DNA of 64,000 nucleotides from Pholiota molesta. Taxonomy: Eukaryota > Basidiomycota > Agaricomycetes > Agaricales > Strophariaceae. The notes beneath the pieces were generated by a model. The model saw nothing but the letters and a program-made list of their open reading frames with translations. It was not told the origin of the DNA and did not search any database. The DNA lies in assembly GCA_014925825.1 (NCBI GenBank), contig JACGCK010000009.1, positions 558,001 to 622,000 on the forward strand, read 5' to 3'. Within the stretch, counting starts at the first letter, position 1, and each line of letters opens with the position of its first letter. Positions 46,663 to 58,963 of this stretch are shown here, piece after piece. Made by a program: the position numbers and the translations under genes.

Positions 46663-48116
46663 ATGTTCTTCTACATCTCCTTCCTCCGCCCGCCCCCAGT
46701 CCAGGCCGGGCCCTACGGCACCATCTCCATCACACCCCAAATCTCCAACGACCTCCGCACCGAGTCCTACACCGGCGCCCAGGACCTCTACTTTTCCTGG
46801 GTCCCGCACGGCGGCGGCAGCACCACCCCCACCGCGAAAGGGCCCCCCGCGACGAAGCCGACCAAGTTCACCACCTGGCGCCCGTCCTCCGCGTACAAGG
46901 CGCTCCCGATCCCCGTGCCCCCGGGCGTGCGCGAGGGGCAGCGCTGGCGGCTCGTGCTCACCGGCGAGGCGCCGGGCGCGGCGGGCGGCGCCGGGCACGC
47001 TGCGGACAGCGTCGATCTGCGCGCGGTGGATGTAGGACGGACGGCGCTCCCTGTGGCGTCGATGCCGATTGCGTTCATCGGGCGCGGGTCGAAGGGCGCG
47101 GCGAAGCAGGAGATGATCGAGCGGACGTTCCTCGTGCCGTGCCGGGGCGATGGGGAGGAGGGCGAGCAGAGGATGCTCGCAGCGCTGACGTTCACGGAGA
47201 AGACGTCGTTTGACCTGGACAAGGTAAGAAATATCCATTACTTTTCAAGTGGATGCACCCTCTAGATACACAGCGCTAATGGGATGTAGGTCTGTTCAGA
47301 AAATCTGGGATAGTGGCATTGGGCTAAGTGCGTGGTTGGTCCACCTACACGAAAAATCAAGCACGTTCAATAGCAATCCTCGAAGAGAAAAGCTGCGCGA
47401 TGCGTTCTTCTCAGAGGAGCCGCGCACGATATTGGAATTGGGTCGGTATTCCTCATTCGAGCTCCATAAACGAGGCTCAAGCTGTGATTTTACTTAGGCG
47501 CCGGGATCGGCATGCTGTCCATCGCATTAGCAGTCATGCGTTCTCGTCCGGTTTCTTCAGAGCAGTCTAATGGCCGTATAATAGCCACGGATATTGGTCA
47601 GTCCAGCTTACCATTCCTCGACACTATTTCTTTTGCTGATGATTTCGTACTCCCAGACAGCGCCATGCCCCTTCTAGAAGAAAATATCACGGCAAATTCA
47701 GGTTATTTTCAATCGACAAAACCAGAAGCCACAGTATTAGACTGGGACGACGAGGATCTTCCCGAAGATATCAAAACCCTACAAGGACTTGACGCCATCG
47801 TGTGAGTACCACTCAATACCACTCAAAAAACATCGAACCACCATCCCTAACATCCACCCCTCAACCTAGAATGGCAGACGTCACATACAACGTCGCCTCC
47901 TTCCCCTCTCTCACGCGGACACTCTCCAAACTAGCACGGCTCGGCCCTAAGGCACCGCCCATCCTCCTAGGATACAAAGAGCGCGACGAGAGCGAGCGCA
48001 CCTTCTGGGGGATGATGGCAGACCTCGGGATCGACTTTGAGAAAATCGCCGAACGCGCAGGCGCAGGCGGCGCCCCCGTGGAGATCTGGCTGGGCTCCGT
48101 GCGGGAGGGGCAATGA
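46663..48116 (+). CDS. Second METTL21/FAM86-type methyltransferase
   Basis: Predicted 417-residue protein in four exons: 46663-47223, 47300-47441, 47498-47801 and 47870-48116. Motif I is ILELGAGIGMLSIALAV (about 231-247), post-I is RIIATDIG, followed by VLDWDDEDL and the DxxY motif DVTYN. KIWDSGIGLSAWLVHL before motif I matches the W-D-S-G pattern of the family. The N-terminal 180 residues are an unrecognised GC-rich extension. The gene lies 250 bp downstream of the other methyltransferase on the same strand. The two proteins share the fold motifs but little else, so they look like different members of the class, not a recent tandem copy. Confidence 0.78.
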
Positions 48117-48298
48117 TGGTGATGGCATTGGATATGCGTAAAATAGAACTGAGCATGTCATTATACTACTCCCATTTTCTAATGATTTTCACACTTGTAG
48201 CAGCAGCTAGAAAGTTCTCGAGGGAAGCGCCGGTTAAGCAGAGGCGGCGCGTATATGCAGTGAATACATCAAGCAAGAGGCAAAGAAACGCCGAGAGT

Positions 48299-50185
48299 CT
48301 ATTCATTTTCTTCATCTTCATCCTCCGAGTCGACCAATGGGATGAATCGCCTTCCCTCTCGCTAAAAAAACGACCATCGGTAATGAGAAAAGGGTATGAC
48401 ACACAATTTAGAGAACTCACCACGGGTGATAATCGTTCTTTCCCAAAAAGAACCCTATTCCGATTTCCTTTCTGCAAGTCCAGCAACGCATTTTGAGGTG
48501 GATTACTCCGCCGGTTGACAGCCTGGTCTGAGTCTCTCATGTCGCCTGTTGAATTTCGTGGGTCTGGCTTGGGAGTCGCGTCTTGAGCAATACCAGAAGC
48601 GGCAGCAACAGAGACTCCAGAAGTACTAGGCATAACGCGATCTGCAGCGGTAGACTCCGAGCGCTCTTCCGCCTCCCGAATGGCTGGGCTCGTGAGAGAT
48701 ATCGTAGGCCGCCGTTGTACAGAACGCGGCGACGAATGAACGTCAGACCCGATGCTCAGCCTCCTCGCGCCGGGAGGCGCATTCGCCGCATACACGCGAC
48801 CCGGAGGAACGGTTGGCATTCCAGCATTAGCATTAGCAGCAGCAGTTGCAGTTGCAGTATTTGACCTGAGTCTACGACCTGGAAAGCCAGGCCCGCACAG
48901 CAATTCAGAAGAAGCCAAAGGTAGTGTAGCGAGACCTCTTTTCCGAGGCGTAGGCCTAGGATTCTGACGCGAAGGAGGAAGCGGCAGCAAGTCGCTGAGC
49001 GGCCGGCGGTTCATGGGCGTGCTGAACGTCGGCACAGCAAATGTCCCACCGTAACCGCCGCTGCGATGAGAAACAGAAGACGCAGCTGCTGGGATACCAT
49101 GGCTTAGAGGAGAAATCCCGGATGCACATTCATTTCGCCGAAGCGGCGCTTGGGCGTCTGAGAGTTTGGAAGTCGATGGAACGCCAGGAGATGTAGCTGT
49201 TTCTCGCGGCTGTACGGAGTTAGGCGTAGAATGTCCAGGAGGTTCGGTGCGCAATCGCTTCAGAGAGAAGGTCCTGTGGTGTGGAATTGGCGATGAAGAG
49301 GATGTCATCGTATTGCCATCCGCATGCTTCCTCTTCCTAGTTAGAGTATCCTTGATAGCAGAAGACTCCTCCGATGTGCATATTGTCATGTCATTTACCT
49401 TTGGGGTTGCATAGATATGGGCCGAGAAAGCTTTTGCGAAGTTTTCACAAATACCAGTCTTTGCAGCGTCTATATGGAGGGGTAAAGCTTGCAGAAGAGG
49501 AAGCAAAGGCAGAACAGCGGTGAGAATAGACCCCTGTTTGTCCAACAGGATTTGAACTGCTCGCATTTGGCTTTGAAGAGCCTGTGAATGCGTCTGATTG
49601 AACTACAGAGCAGAGTCAGTAAAGTTGGTTTCGGAGTACGGAGCGCAATACCGCTTGGATTGCATTTATTCGGTGATCAAGTTCAGTCAATCGACCGCTG
49701 ACGTCTTTGAAGAATGATTGTACGCAATCGTTGGTCGCAGGACTTCCAATAGCCTTTTGTATTTCCTTCTGGCTTCTGTTAACTGAGAACATATCAGCAC
49801 ATATAAGAAGAGCAAGAGTTCGTAGCTCACCCAAATCCGTAATATCGCCGACCAGCGTCTCTCTATCACGCTCAAAAAGCGTATTTGTGGTCTTGATTTC
49901 GTGCTTCGTTTCTTTAACCCCTTCCACCAGTCTCTGCACATGTTCTCCAAACTTCTCCAAGTTGGCCTGGGTATCGTGCAATAAGATGCGCATTGACGTG
50001 GCATTCTTATCCAAGGGGGCAGGTGGAGGGATGACACTCGGCATCTCTGAAAGCTTGGTTGGGAGTCGAGTTTTGGGTTCGAGAATATGTGCCCAAAGGG
50101 GCGTAGAGGCTGTTAGGGGCCGAGGGGGAAGGCCAAAGTTGGGAGCTTGTCTCGGGTTTGGGTTTGGAGGAGCGTTGGTTGACAT
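48299..50185 (-). CDS. Disordered protein of unknown function (576 aa)
   Basis: Predicted protein in four exons: 50185-49831, 49782-49652, 49602-48421 and 48361-48299, all in frame. The N-terminal third is helical and coiled-coil-like (TQANLEKFGEHVQRLVEGVK, KETKHEIKTTNTLFERD, FKDVSGRLTELDHRINAIQ). The middle is rich in Ser, Pro and Arg, with nuclear-localisation-like clusters (TRKRKHADG, SLKRLRTEPP, TPRKRGL). The end is acidic (FIPLVDSEDEDEENE). I do not recognise the family. Composition suggests a nuclear scaffold or a cell-cycle-regulated protein with many SP/TP sites. It converges with the second methyltransferase gene. A TCACGTG site (50478-50484) lies 293 bp upstream. Confidence 0.7.
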
Positions 50186-51246
50186 ATTGTTATTCTTCAG
50201 AAGCAGTCGATGAAAGAACACGGAGCAGACGACGAATAATAGTCTGTTTCTTGGGTTCCATCAATGAGATCGTGCTAACAGTCACAGAGGCGAATTTTTG
50301 CTCAACGATTCCTCTGTTCCAGAGTTGGTCTTCCTGATCCTGCGCTTGCGTATGATCAAGTTTTCGAGTCGCTCAAGTGAGCAAGTACTGTTAGTTGCCT
50401 ATGGCATGATCGACAATATTCAGACGCGACTTTGAATTGGCTCGGAAGATGCCGACCCACTATATAAGCAGGATAAATCACGTGGTCTTTGAAGCGCCTG
50501 TTTTCGAATTTCATTCATTGATTCAACCAAGATTCAACATATGATGTCTCCAGAAATTGTCCAGAAAGGTACTTTGAAACGAGTTTAGACTCCAATGACC
50601 ATTTTTTCTCGACATGTACAATATTTTTTGCAGTATTCATAACGAGATACATTTGGCACGGAAAGCGACGAATAAGGCGAAGGAGTGCCCTAATGCGGAA
50701 AGTGACGCTGATCATAATACGTCATCAATTTCTACTGGGCGGGATCGGGTGCTGCCTGGTGCTGCGGAGTCTCTTTCTCGCACGATATGTCGGCGGGCGA
50801 TATGTCGGCGGGGAGTCGTACCTCGGGTATCCAAAAATCAGTATTCAGTGCGTATGTGTCCTCTATGTCCTGAAACTCAGAGCGGATGTTTGACAACTAC
50901 GAACCATCTCATGTACAGTCTGAATCCAACTTGACTGGGCGGGCAGCACCAGAATATGCGATCGATAGATATCCAGACATTCGCGGTCCAAGTCAAACTT
51001 CACTTTCTCTCTTCGCTCCCGCATTTGTGTCCGAATCACCGCTCTCAAACATCCTCTTCAAATATCTCGCCGGCCGAGCGCAGCTACTCTAAGCTATTCC
51101 GCCGTCTCATCTCGCTTTCGCCATCTAACAAGTGCTGTCCTATTCTGTTCTCCTCGGGCTTTCATTTCCATTGCTACTCATACTACTCTTGCCGCTGAAC
51201 AGCTTTCGTTTTCTACCTCTTCGCTAAAAGTCTCAACCCCTTCGGC
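50186..51246. other. Divergent intergenic region with short tandem repeat
   Basis: No gene supported. It contains TCACGTG (50478-50484), two exact tandem copies of CGATATGTCGGCGGG (50785-50814) and promoter sequence for the protease. A 106-codon frame at 50614-50934 has no recognisable features. Confidence 0.5.
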
Positions 51247-53300
51247 ATGATTCTATCTTCAACTCCGCCGCTAGTCGTTGCTATTTTGCTCTCGTTGACT
51301 CTCGATGCATCGGCGGTACCTCAAGCAGATAATTCGAGGCCAGGTGGCTTGACCATCCCTCTCAAGAAGCGTGCTCCTGCGGCTCGTACACCGGAAGAAT
51401 GGGGGATATGGGCCAAGAAACATAAAGAAGGCCTGGAAGCCAAATACGGAAATTCGAAGCACGAAAAGCGTAGCAAAGGGACTAACTTGTATGTATTTCC
51501 TTGTTCTACCTACGAGATTCTACGCTAATACGATTGTGAAAACATCAGGTTAACTAACCAAAATGCCGATTCGAGGCAAGCCGCCCGCTTTTAAACCGCT
51601 CCTCACCCACTGATGTTTGCAAATTCAGTTATTTCGGTTCACTCGCCGTCGGCACACCATCTCAAGCATTCAATGTTATTCTCGACACGGGTTCTGCGTA
51701 CGTCTGACTTCCATGAAAAAGTTCCCCGCGCGCTCTGTTATCTAACCCCCTTCTCCCAACCTTCTAGAGATCTCTGGCTCGCGGATGCCGATTGTCAAGT
51801 CGGCTGCCAAGGCGTCCCCACTTTCAACCCTTCCTCGTCATCATCATTTCACAACCAAAGCACCTCGTTTAGCATCACCTACGGAAGCGGGCAAGCCGCG
51901 GGCTCTCTCGGGGCCGACACGGTGCAAATGGCCGGTTTCTCCGTAGAGAATCAGGTGTTTGGCGTATGCAATCGAGTATCGTCGGGCTTGCTCAACAATC
52001 CTGTATCTGGTCTGCTGGGGCTCGCGTTCCAGACAATTGCGTCGTCAAAGGCACAACCGCTTTGGCAGACGCTGGTGACGAGCAACGCTTGGGATGAGCC
52101 GTTGATGTCATTCCAACTGACACGGTGCGTCATCTTGCTTATGGGCGCTAAAATTAGATTTGATGGCGCTTATTCTATTTGCTCAATCCTTTCATCTAAC
52201 GCTGTCGATTTTCTACACTACATAGATTTCTAAATTATTCAAATGCACAAACGGAGGAGTTTGGAGGGTCCTTTTCTATGGGTATGTTCACAAGCTGCTG
52301 CAAGCGCAGAAGAAAACATCATGTTTTGCCATACTGAATACATCTCCTATTCCCTTCCTAGGTTTCGCCAACAGCAGTCTTTATACGGGCGACATTGACT
52401 ATGTCAACATGCCTGTACAAGGCTCGTATTGGATCCTCCCGATAACCGGTACGTCAATCTCGTCGCTCACTACTCCGCAGCTATCTTATGTCTGCGGCTT
52501 TCTCCCATTTCCTCAGGAATCACGGTGCAAGGCAATGGCATCAGCATGCCTTCGGGCCAGGACGCCTACGCGGCCATTGATACGGGCACTACGCTCATCG
52601 GCGGCCCTTCAGAATACATTGCCGCTATCTTCGCCCAAATCCCCGGGTCGCAGGCAGGCACGGGGAATTTCCAGAACTACTACACTTATCGTACGCCCCC
52701 ACTCTCCCCTCCTATACACGCATGCATCAGGAATTGACGTTGCTTTGAGCGCAGCTTGCGACACCACGGTGAACGTGTCGCTCTCCTTCGGCGGCTCGCG
52801 CAACTGGACGATCAGTCCGGACGATTTCCGCCTGTCGCGCTTGACGCGCACATCGTGCCTCGGTGCGTTCTTCGAGCTCTCGACGGGCAGCTCAGCGCCT
52901 TCTTGGATCGTAGGCGACACGTTCCTCGTACGTCCTCCTACCTATCATCATCATCTCAATTTTTCTGACTTCCCAAATCTAACCTAACGCTTTGTCGTAT
53001 CATGCCACTCAGAAAAACGTATATTCCGTATTCCGCTACTCGCCACTCTCCATTGGTTTCGCCCAGCTCTCCTCGACAGCCATTTCCGAAGACACCTCGA
53101 GCATCGCCGTGCCCTCAGCCACCATCGGGTCCGCTACGACCGTGTCCGCAACCGCGGGGGCAGCTCAAAGCGGTCGTAGTCAGAGCGGCGCCAGCTCGCT
53201 GCGAATGCATCACTCGCTCGTCGCCAGCGCAGGTACACTTATCCTCCCCCTAGTGGCATATGCTGCTGCCGCCGGTCTCTTTGGCGGGCTCTCGCTATAG
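51247..53300 (+). CDS. Secreted GPI-anchored-type A1 aspartic protease
   Basis: Predicted 490-residue protein in nine exons: 51247-51488, 51549-51575, 51629-51697, 51768-52124, 52226-52281, 52362-52448, 52517-52690, 52755-52927 and 53013-53300. A signal peptide is visible (LVVAILLSLTLDASAVPQA), followed by a basic propeptide (IPLKKRAPAARTPEEWG). Both catalytic aspartates are present: VILDTGSADLW (Asp about 109) and AAIDTGTTLI (Asp about 301). The flap region is SFSITYGSGQAAGSLG. A Ser/Thr-rich stalk and a C-terminal hydrophobic tail (TLILPLVAYAAAAGLFGGL) suggest a GPI anchor at the plasma membrane or wall. The second intron (51576-51628) has a GC donor. The family cleaves proteins in acidic surroundings. 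Confidence 0.88.
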
Positions 53301-53787
53301 ACATTGATCTAGTAATATGATATGTATGTTGATAATCGGACTTATTAGTTTAGCGGGACTTTGTAGTACTTATACACTGACGGACATTGTTCCTTTTATG
53401 TAGGAACCTGGGGAAATTTATCAATGAAATATAGTAGCGCAGAATATACAGGCACTCACGTTCTGGGAGGGATATTCATGCGAACAGGGACAGATTGCCT
53501 TACGGTCGACTCTCAACCACAGCTTATACATTGTTTTTTATTATCAGTATCTTGCGTATATGTGTAAGAAAATCTTGCTCTACAGTATCTGGATAGTTGA
53601 GGTCTAATAGATAGGACAAGACGAGTAGTGGTGGTCTTCTACGATAAATTACGGTGTCGATCCAGACCGGTGAATTGAGAGGCACAAGACGCTATGTCGC
53701 ATCAGCTTTCTCAAAAAGACCTGGATTCTAAAGCTTCCAAGAATAGACGAGGCGTTTTGTGCATCCATACGACTAGAGGATGGGAGG
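53301..53787. other. Intergenic between convergent genes
   Basis: No gene. 3' flanks of the aspartic protease and rhomboid genes. Confidence 0.5.
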
Positions 53788-55421
53788 CTATGGCGCCTTT
53801 TCTTCATTCTTGGCAGTCATTTTCCGAAGGTTGAGCCAAAATGAGGGCCCGTAAGCGTAATAAAACACGCCGAATGCAGCGCCTCCCAAATGTGCCCAAT
53901 GATCAAACATTCTATTGTAAGCAAGTAAAATTGATCAGCGACGAATTATACAATGATTGACAAAAGCACACTGACCTCCAGCCGCGCAAAACACCAATAC
54001 AATCCAGTAGAAGAAGGCCACCGACACCAACCTGGATATTGATAGGATAACTCGGGGGAATAAATAGCGCCACTTGAGAGTCGGGGAACGCGAGTGCCGT
54101 CATCGTCACTGCGGCATAGATCGCGCCTGACGCGCCCAAGCTGGGCAGGATATCCATCACTTTTTTCTTTGGGACATGCTGCAATGCCTTTGTGCTTGTC
54201 GCGACAGCGGCAGCCCATGTTTCGGTTTTCGGCACGGTCGCTGCGAGCTGAGCAACTAGACGTGGAAAGCGGAATTTTGCGCTGACAACATGCGAGACAA
54301 GGCCGGAAAACATCCCAGCTATTGGAAGAAAGGTATGGGGAGAGTGGATTTTCCTGTGCGATGAATCGACATACCCGTAACGAAAAATGCGAGGAAGTGA
54401 TAGGATGAGGTAGATTCTAGAATTTCCGGTTCTGCCTTATTTTGCTCCCGCATGAGATAGTAGTATGCAGCAGCTCCTATGAATCGGTCAGTAAAGGATC
54501 TTTTTGAGAGATCCAGAGCTTTGAATCCATACCAAAGCTTTCTAAAGCAAGGCAGTTGCATAGCAGATGAATGAATGACTTATGACTGTATAAATGGCGA
54601 TATGCGTCAGAGTCGAAGGTAACGAGGAAGGGATATATTCATACCTGAATGTGCTTGTCAATAGAGTATATGACAGCCCTGACAATGGGTGATGCATAAA
54701 TCCTCTGTTCATAAAACCCTGCCAACTCTTAACCTTCCAAGCACCCCACACAGCTACGTTGAGCAAACAAATCTTCCAAACCAGTCGTTTCGCTTCGGAT
54801 GCGTCTGCATAGGGTTGCATAATAGCAATAATCACGCGATTAATGTATGGTTGGATGAGAACAGGTAGATGCTGAACGGTGCTCTGAATATTGACCAGTT
54901 TTTCCCGAAGACCCTAGTCAATGATTAGCCTCAATGCCACTCATGTTTATCCAGCATCGTCATACCTGGATCATTTCTGCATTTTGTACCCTCTTCAAAT
55001 CCGCATTCGTTATTGTTTTGACACTCCAAACAGGAGAAAGGGTAGTCATGCGGTCGACCCGAGATTCTGTGTCTTGTGTTGTCCATATTGCCGCGAGTGC
55101 AAAGGCAAAAGCAGACGTTGTACCAACGAACTTTCCATATGGATTGTTAACAAGGCTGCAGGACAATATCACACTTCGACTTACGAAAAGCTGTCGGCCT
55201 ATTCCAGGTCTTCCAACTTTCTCATAGAATGAAGGTCCCTTCGTTGGTGGCTCCACCACAACTTTCAAAACTGTTGTTCCATCCTGTAGTATGGGTTTCG
55301 ATGGGCGCAAGAACGTCGGAAGCGATGGAGTTCGACAAAACTGGCGAGAGAAATGAGATTGTATGCTATGGCCTGGAGATGGTCGCCTCCAGGCTTGACA
55401 ACGCAAGGTGGCCAAAAGCAT
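53788..55421 (-). CDS. PCP1: Mitochondrial rhomboid protease (PCP1/PARL)
   Basis: Predicted 430-residue protein in seven exons: 55421-55185, 55130-54966, 54913-54645, 54585-54533, 54476-54375, 54318-53976 and 53911-53788. The N-terminus (MLLATLRCQAWRRPSPG) is basic and suits import into mitochondria. A transmembrane helix follows (FVGTTSAFAFALAAIW), then the six-helix rhomboid core. The core holds SHKSFIHLLCNCLALESFG (helix 2 region), the catalytic serine in LGASGAIYA (about 339) and the catalytic histidine in DHWAHLGGAAFG (about 397). The 1+6 helix layout is that of the PARL/Pcp1 group, which cleaves inner-membrane proteins such as Mgm1/OPA1. Both members of the Ser-His dyad are present. Confidence 0.92.
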
Positions 55422-56295
55422 TGGCGCTCGGTAAGGGAAGTCCTCCCAACTGCCTCAAACGGTTGCCGAATGCCATCAGCTTACTTAAGATCATTGGCAG
55501 TCCGGAGACAATTCCCGCCTGATCCGATCAACCCCCTCAGGATTCTCATGAACTGCCCAAAAAACTTGGCTGCGTCCATCAGGTTCCATTAAGTACAAGA
55601 ATTGAAGAACCATTTCTGTGGAAGATAATTTTAAAAGACAACCCGGCGGCCGTACTTCAAATGAAACCCCAGCTAAAGAATTTCTATTCGACGTTATCAG
55701 CTCATATCTCCAAGCGACATCTATCACATTCGCCAGCAAGCCTTTCTGTGACTAGTTCATGGCCGGAAGTCAAGCTTTGCCATAAATTTTAACGACTTTC
55801 AGAGACGGTGGATGAAAAAAAATCATACCGCCGCAAGCATGTTCCCTCGCATTTGTGAGTCTCTGTTTGATGGTATTCGCTTAATGTGCAGTTTTCTTTG
55901 TGGCAATCGACCTACGTCAAAAGGACATGAGATTTCGCTGCAATGTAATAAGATGGTGTCTGACCTTTTGTCTATGGCTCAACATAGTGTGCTGGCAGCC
56001 CCGAAAGCCTTTCATAATCCAAACCAGATAACACATGTTGAACGTTGGATGATTGGTGAACGATTGGGCGGTTTTGTCTGTCCTGACTTTCAAAACTGAA
56101 GCGACGCGGGCTCGTTTATATGCGCACATCCGCCTTACTTTCCCCATGCTTGGCGGAAATCACTTACTACTGTTATCTAAAATGCATCATCTGGAAGGGG
56201 TCATAAGTCACTTTCATTGGCATAAAGTTCATAGAGGCGCCTATCGATATGCTGGGTAAACTGTAAGAATAGATCAACCCGACCATGATACAGCC
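55422..56295. other. Rhomboid promoter and NUP85 3' flank
   Basis: No gene supported. Open frames of up to 95 codons (for example 55812-56099) show no domain features. Confidence 0.5.
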
Positions 56296-58963
56296 TCAAT
56301 TTTCCGCTGCACCTAGAACGAGAGACCTCGCGAAATAGCGAGCCAACGCAAGGCGCACTGTTTTGAGGCGTTCCAGTGCTTCTTTTTCACTTCGTCCCTT
56401 TAACACCCGAGTCAAGACAGCTAGATAATCTGGCCCTGCCCCTTGAGATGTGCGAGTGAAGATTTCTTCGAGCTTCTGGAGAAGTAATAATGCACCAGAA
56501 GACGAAAATAAAAGGGCCGATGCTGCGGATAGGTCAATATAACTTGAAACGCTGTACAAAATCGATAAACTCACTGTATTGAAGGAATTGCACGGAGTCA
56601 CAGAGGACAACGGCCCACCATGATGTCGGAGCAACGCCTTCTACAAATATCGCAATCAGGTCAGATGAAGCATCTTGGTATTCGTGTTTCTGTACGAGCT
56701 CATGGAACCGAGCATATCTGACAGCGAATATCAACCGGTGCATGAAAACGCCTTGAACCATGGTTTGTGCCCTAAGTTCTTGAACCGAGGGTGCGATTGC
56801 CAACGCATACTGAGTAAATTTCTGGGCCCCTAGAAGACTATTTCAGTTTTAAATTCAAACACTTGACACCGGCATTCATACCGTTGGTGATATATTCGTC
56901 CAACACTCGGTCGACAATGCGACCTAATCCCCGCCAATCTTCCGCTGATATGCAATAAGAAATGGCGAGGCCATAGTCTTTATCGGAAACGAGGGTTTGC
57001 GCGGCGATCTGGCCAATGACAGTTAGATAGAACATTCAAAACAAATTCTGGCTTTAATTAATAAAGACGTACTCGGCATATTGTCCGCCTTACATTCTCT
57101 CGTTTGTATTCGAAACACGTTTTGTTCACATCTTTCAGAACGCCCACAATATCTCCCGCACGGATTCGGGAATCAACCTTGAGGTCCGAATTTTGCTCGT
57201 GTAATCGCAATGGCACTCGGAGTAGAACTTCGTCGGCTCGACTTTTCCCTATGTCTCCGCATGAGTACATATAATCGACAGTGATTCGCCAGAGAGCGGG
57301 GTCAGAGTGCAAGTATTCAGCATATGATAGAACATATTGATCCCGCAGTGATATTCCTAAGCTTCGAAAAGTTAAGATAATTGCAAGGAGACATATGTAG
57401 TGAAGCTTACTCGTCGTCTATGTCGGATTCTATTAGTTGCAGAGCTTCCATGATGTCTGCGAGATGGGCGGATAACCAGCAATCCAATTGGTGCGCGTGC
57501 TGCAGTGCTTCAACAGGTTGACCCGAGAAAAGAGCAGCATGAACCATGTCCTCAGCATCTGTGGGGTCTGGGGGCATTTCGCTCAAAATCTGGGAAGCAA
57601 CTTCACTGGGGAAGCTGTGAGGACTTGAGATCTAATATAAATAAAAAGACGCCTACGCCATGTCTTGTCGCCTCATGCGAGGTTCCACGAATATACTCCA
57701 AGCCACGGCGACTTCCTTCCAGTCAGCACCGAGCTCTTCGCACACCCGTTGAATGACATCTTGCCGACCCTCCAGGATTCCAACGATGTCACTCAATCGT
57801 TCCCACCAATTTTCGAAGCGGTCGAACCTATCTTTCTCGGGAACTTTATCCATATCTATTCGAAGTGCCTTTACTTTATCGCTCCAGCGACGTATGGCGT
57901 ATGCGAAGTCCCTTTCGGCGCTGAAGTTCATCAGCCGGGGTTGTGACTCGACTAGAGGGATTAGGGTACTAGTGAGACGTTGAAGTTTCTCTGACGGATG
58001 TTGTTCTAGCACTCCTAAGAAAAAGAGAGAAGCTTTGGAAAGGCCGCGCAGAATCGCCCTAGGATCTGTCATTAAAAATATAACGGAAGACGTGGAGTGA
58101 CTTGCCTAGTTGAGTATGGCCAAAAGGATTCATCTTCCCATGGATGATCCAGAGCACTTAATTGGTCACCTTCTTCAGTAGATGGTTCGATAAAATGGGT
58201 ATTGAGCCACTCCATTAGTTCATCTCCAACAGGAGCTTGTTCATATCCGGGTTCCGGGAGGTATAGGACTACGAATAAGGAGAAACATGTGTAGAGACTG
58301 CGGTAATGATCGCTGCTGAATTGAAGGGGGCCATCTGGTCGAGGTATTGGTTGCTACCACAAAACTATTAATGTGCGCACATCATTGGCTACGAACTGGG
58401 AAACTCACTGAAGCGTGCACCCAGCACTCTTTGATAAAGTTCACATAATCAATAGCAAGTTTGCGTATCATAGTCAAGCATTGTTCACTCTGTATCCTTT
58501 GGAATAATTATGAGTCCAAGATGAGATCAGAAAAGAGTTGCAACTTACCAGCCGGGTTCTTGGCTAGCCGCATTTTGAAGCAGTTTTTGAAACGCAGTGA
58601 AGATGATAAGGGTATCTATTAAGAGCTGCGAGATTTAATTACCGATATTGGATCGATAACACTATTGCGACATACTAGTCGGCGTTCCGACGACGGAATA
58701 GCATTCATGCTTGCAAAGTACAGAGGTTGTTCATCGTCTGTTGTACGATTCTTGTCCGCAGTTGGCATATCCTGAGATAGAAAAGGTTGAGACAAGATAA
58801 TGAGTATTCTGAGAAGTCTTACCGCATTCTTGATAAAGACCACCAAAGAATTGTCTGACGGTGAGAGTGCCGAAGAGATGGTTTGGCCAGCTTTGACAAG
58901 TTCCCCAAATTTGCCAGCTTCTATCAAAGGGGGTGCTAGATTGATATTATCCCGCTCAACCAT
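56296..58963 (-). CDS. NUP85: Nucleoporin Nup85 (Y-complex subunit)
   Basis: Predicted 717-residue protein in 11 exons: 58963-58823, 58771-58676, 58625-58549, 58496-58409, 58353-58106, 58058-57657, 57614-57411, 57361-57073, 57008-56882, 56829-56575 and 56522-56296. It is all-helical. Late segments match Nup85: HSDPALWRITVDYMYSCGDI, VLLRVPLRL, KDYGLAISYCISAEDWRGL and RFHELVQKHEYQDASSDL. Nup85 is a short arm of the Y-shaped scaffold that coats the nuclear pore membrane and binds Seh1. The length is close to that of yeast Nup85. Intron 5 (58059-58105) has a GC donor and is only 47 bp. Intron 6 (57615-57656) is 42 bp. The first exon is short, and no earlier in-frame exon was sought. A CACGTGA site lies 146 bp upstream (59109-59115). 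Confidence 0.8.

Noticed and set aside
49322..49412. Extra 62-bp intron in the unknown protein (GTAAATGAC...TAACTAG)
   Set aside because: Splicing it would shift the frame and lose the long downstream frame that ends in the acidic tail. The branch-like CTAAC is also too close to the AG.
55491..55739. 82-codon minus-strand frame upstream of the rhomboid gene as an extra first exon
   Set aside because: The ATG at 55421 already gives a good mitochondrial presequence. The upstream frame has no rhomboid features and ends in stops before it.
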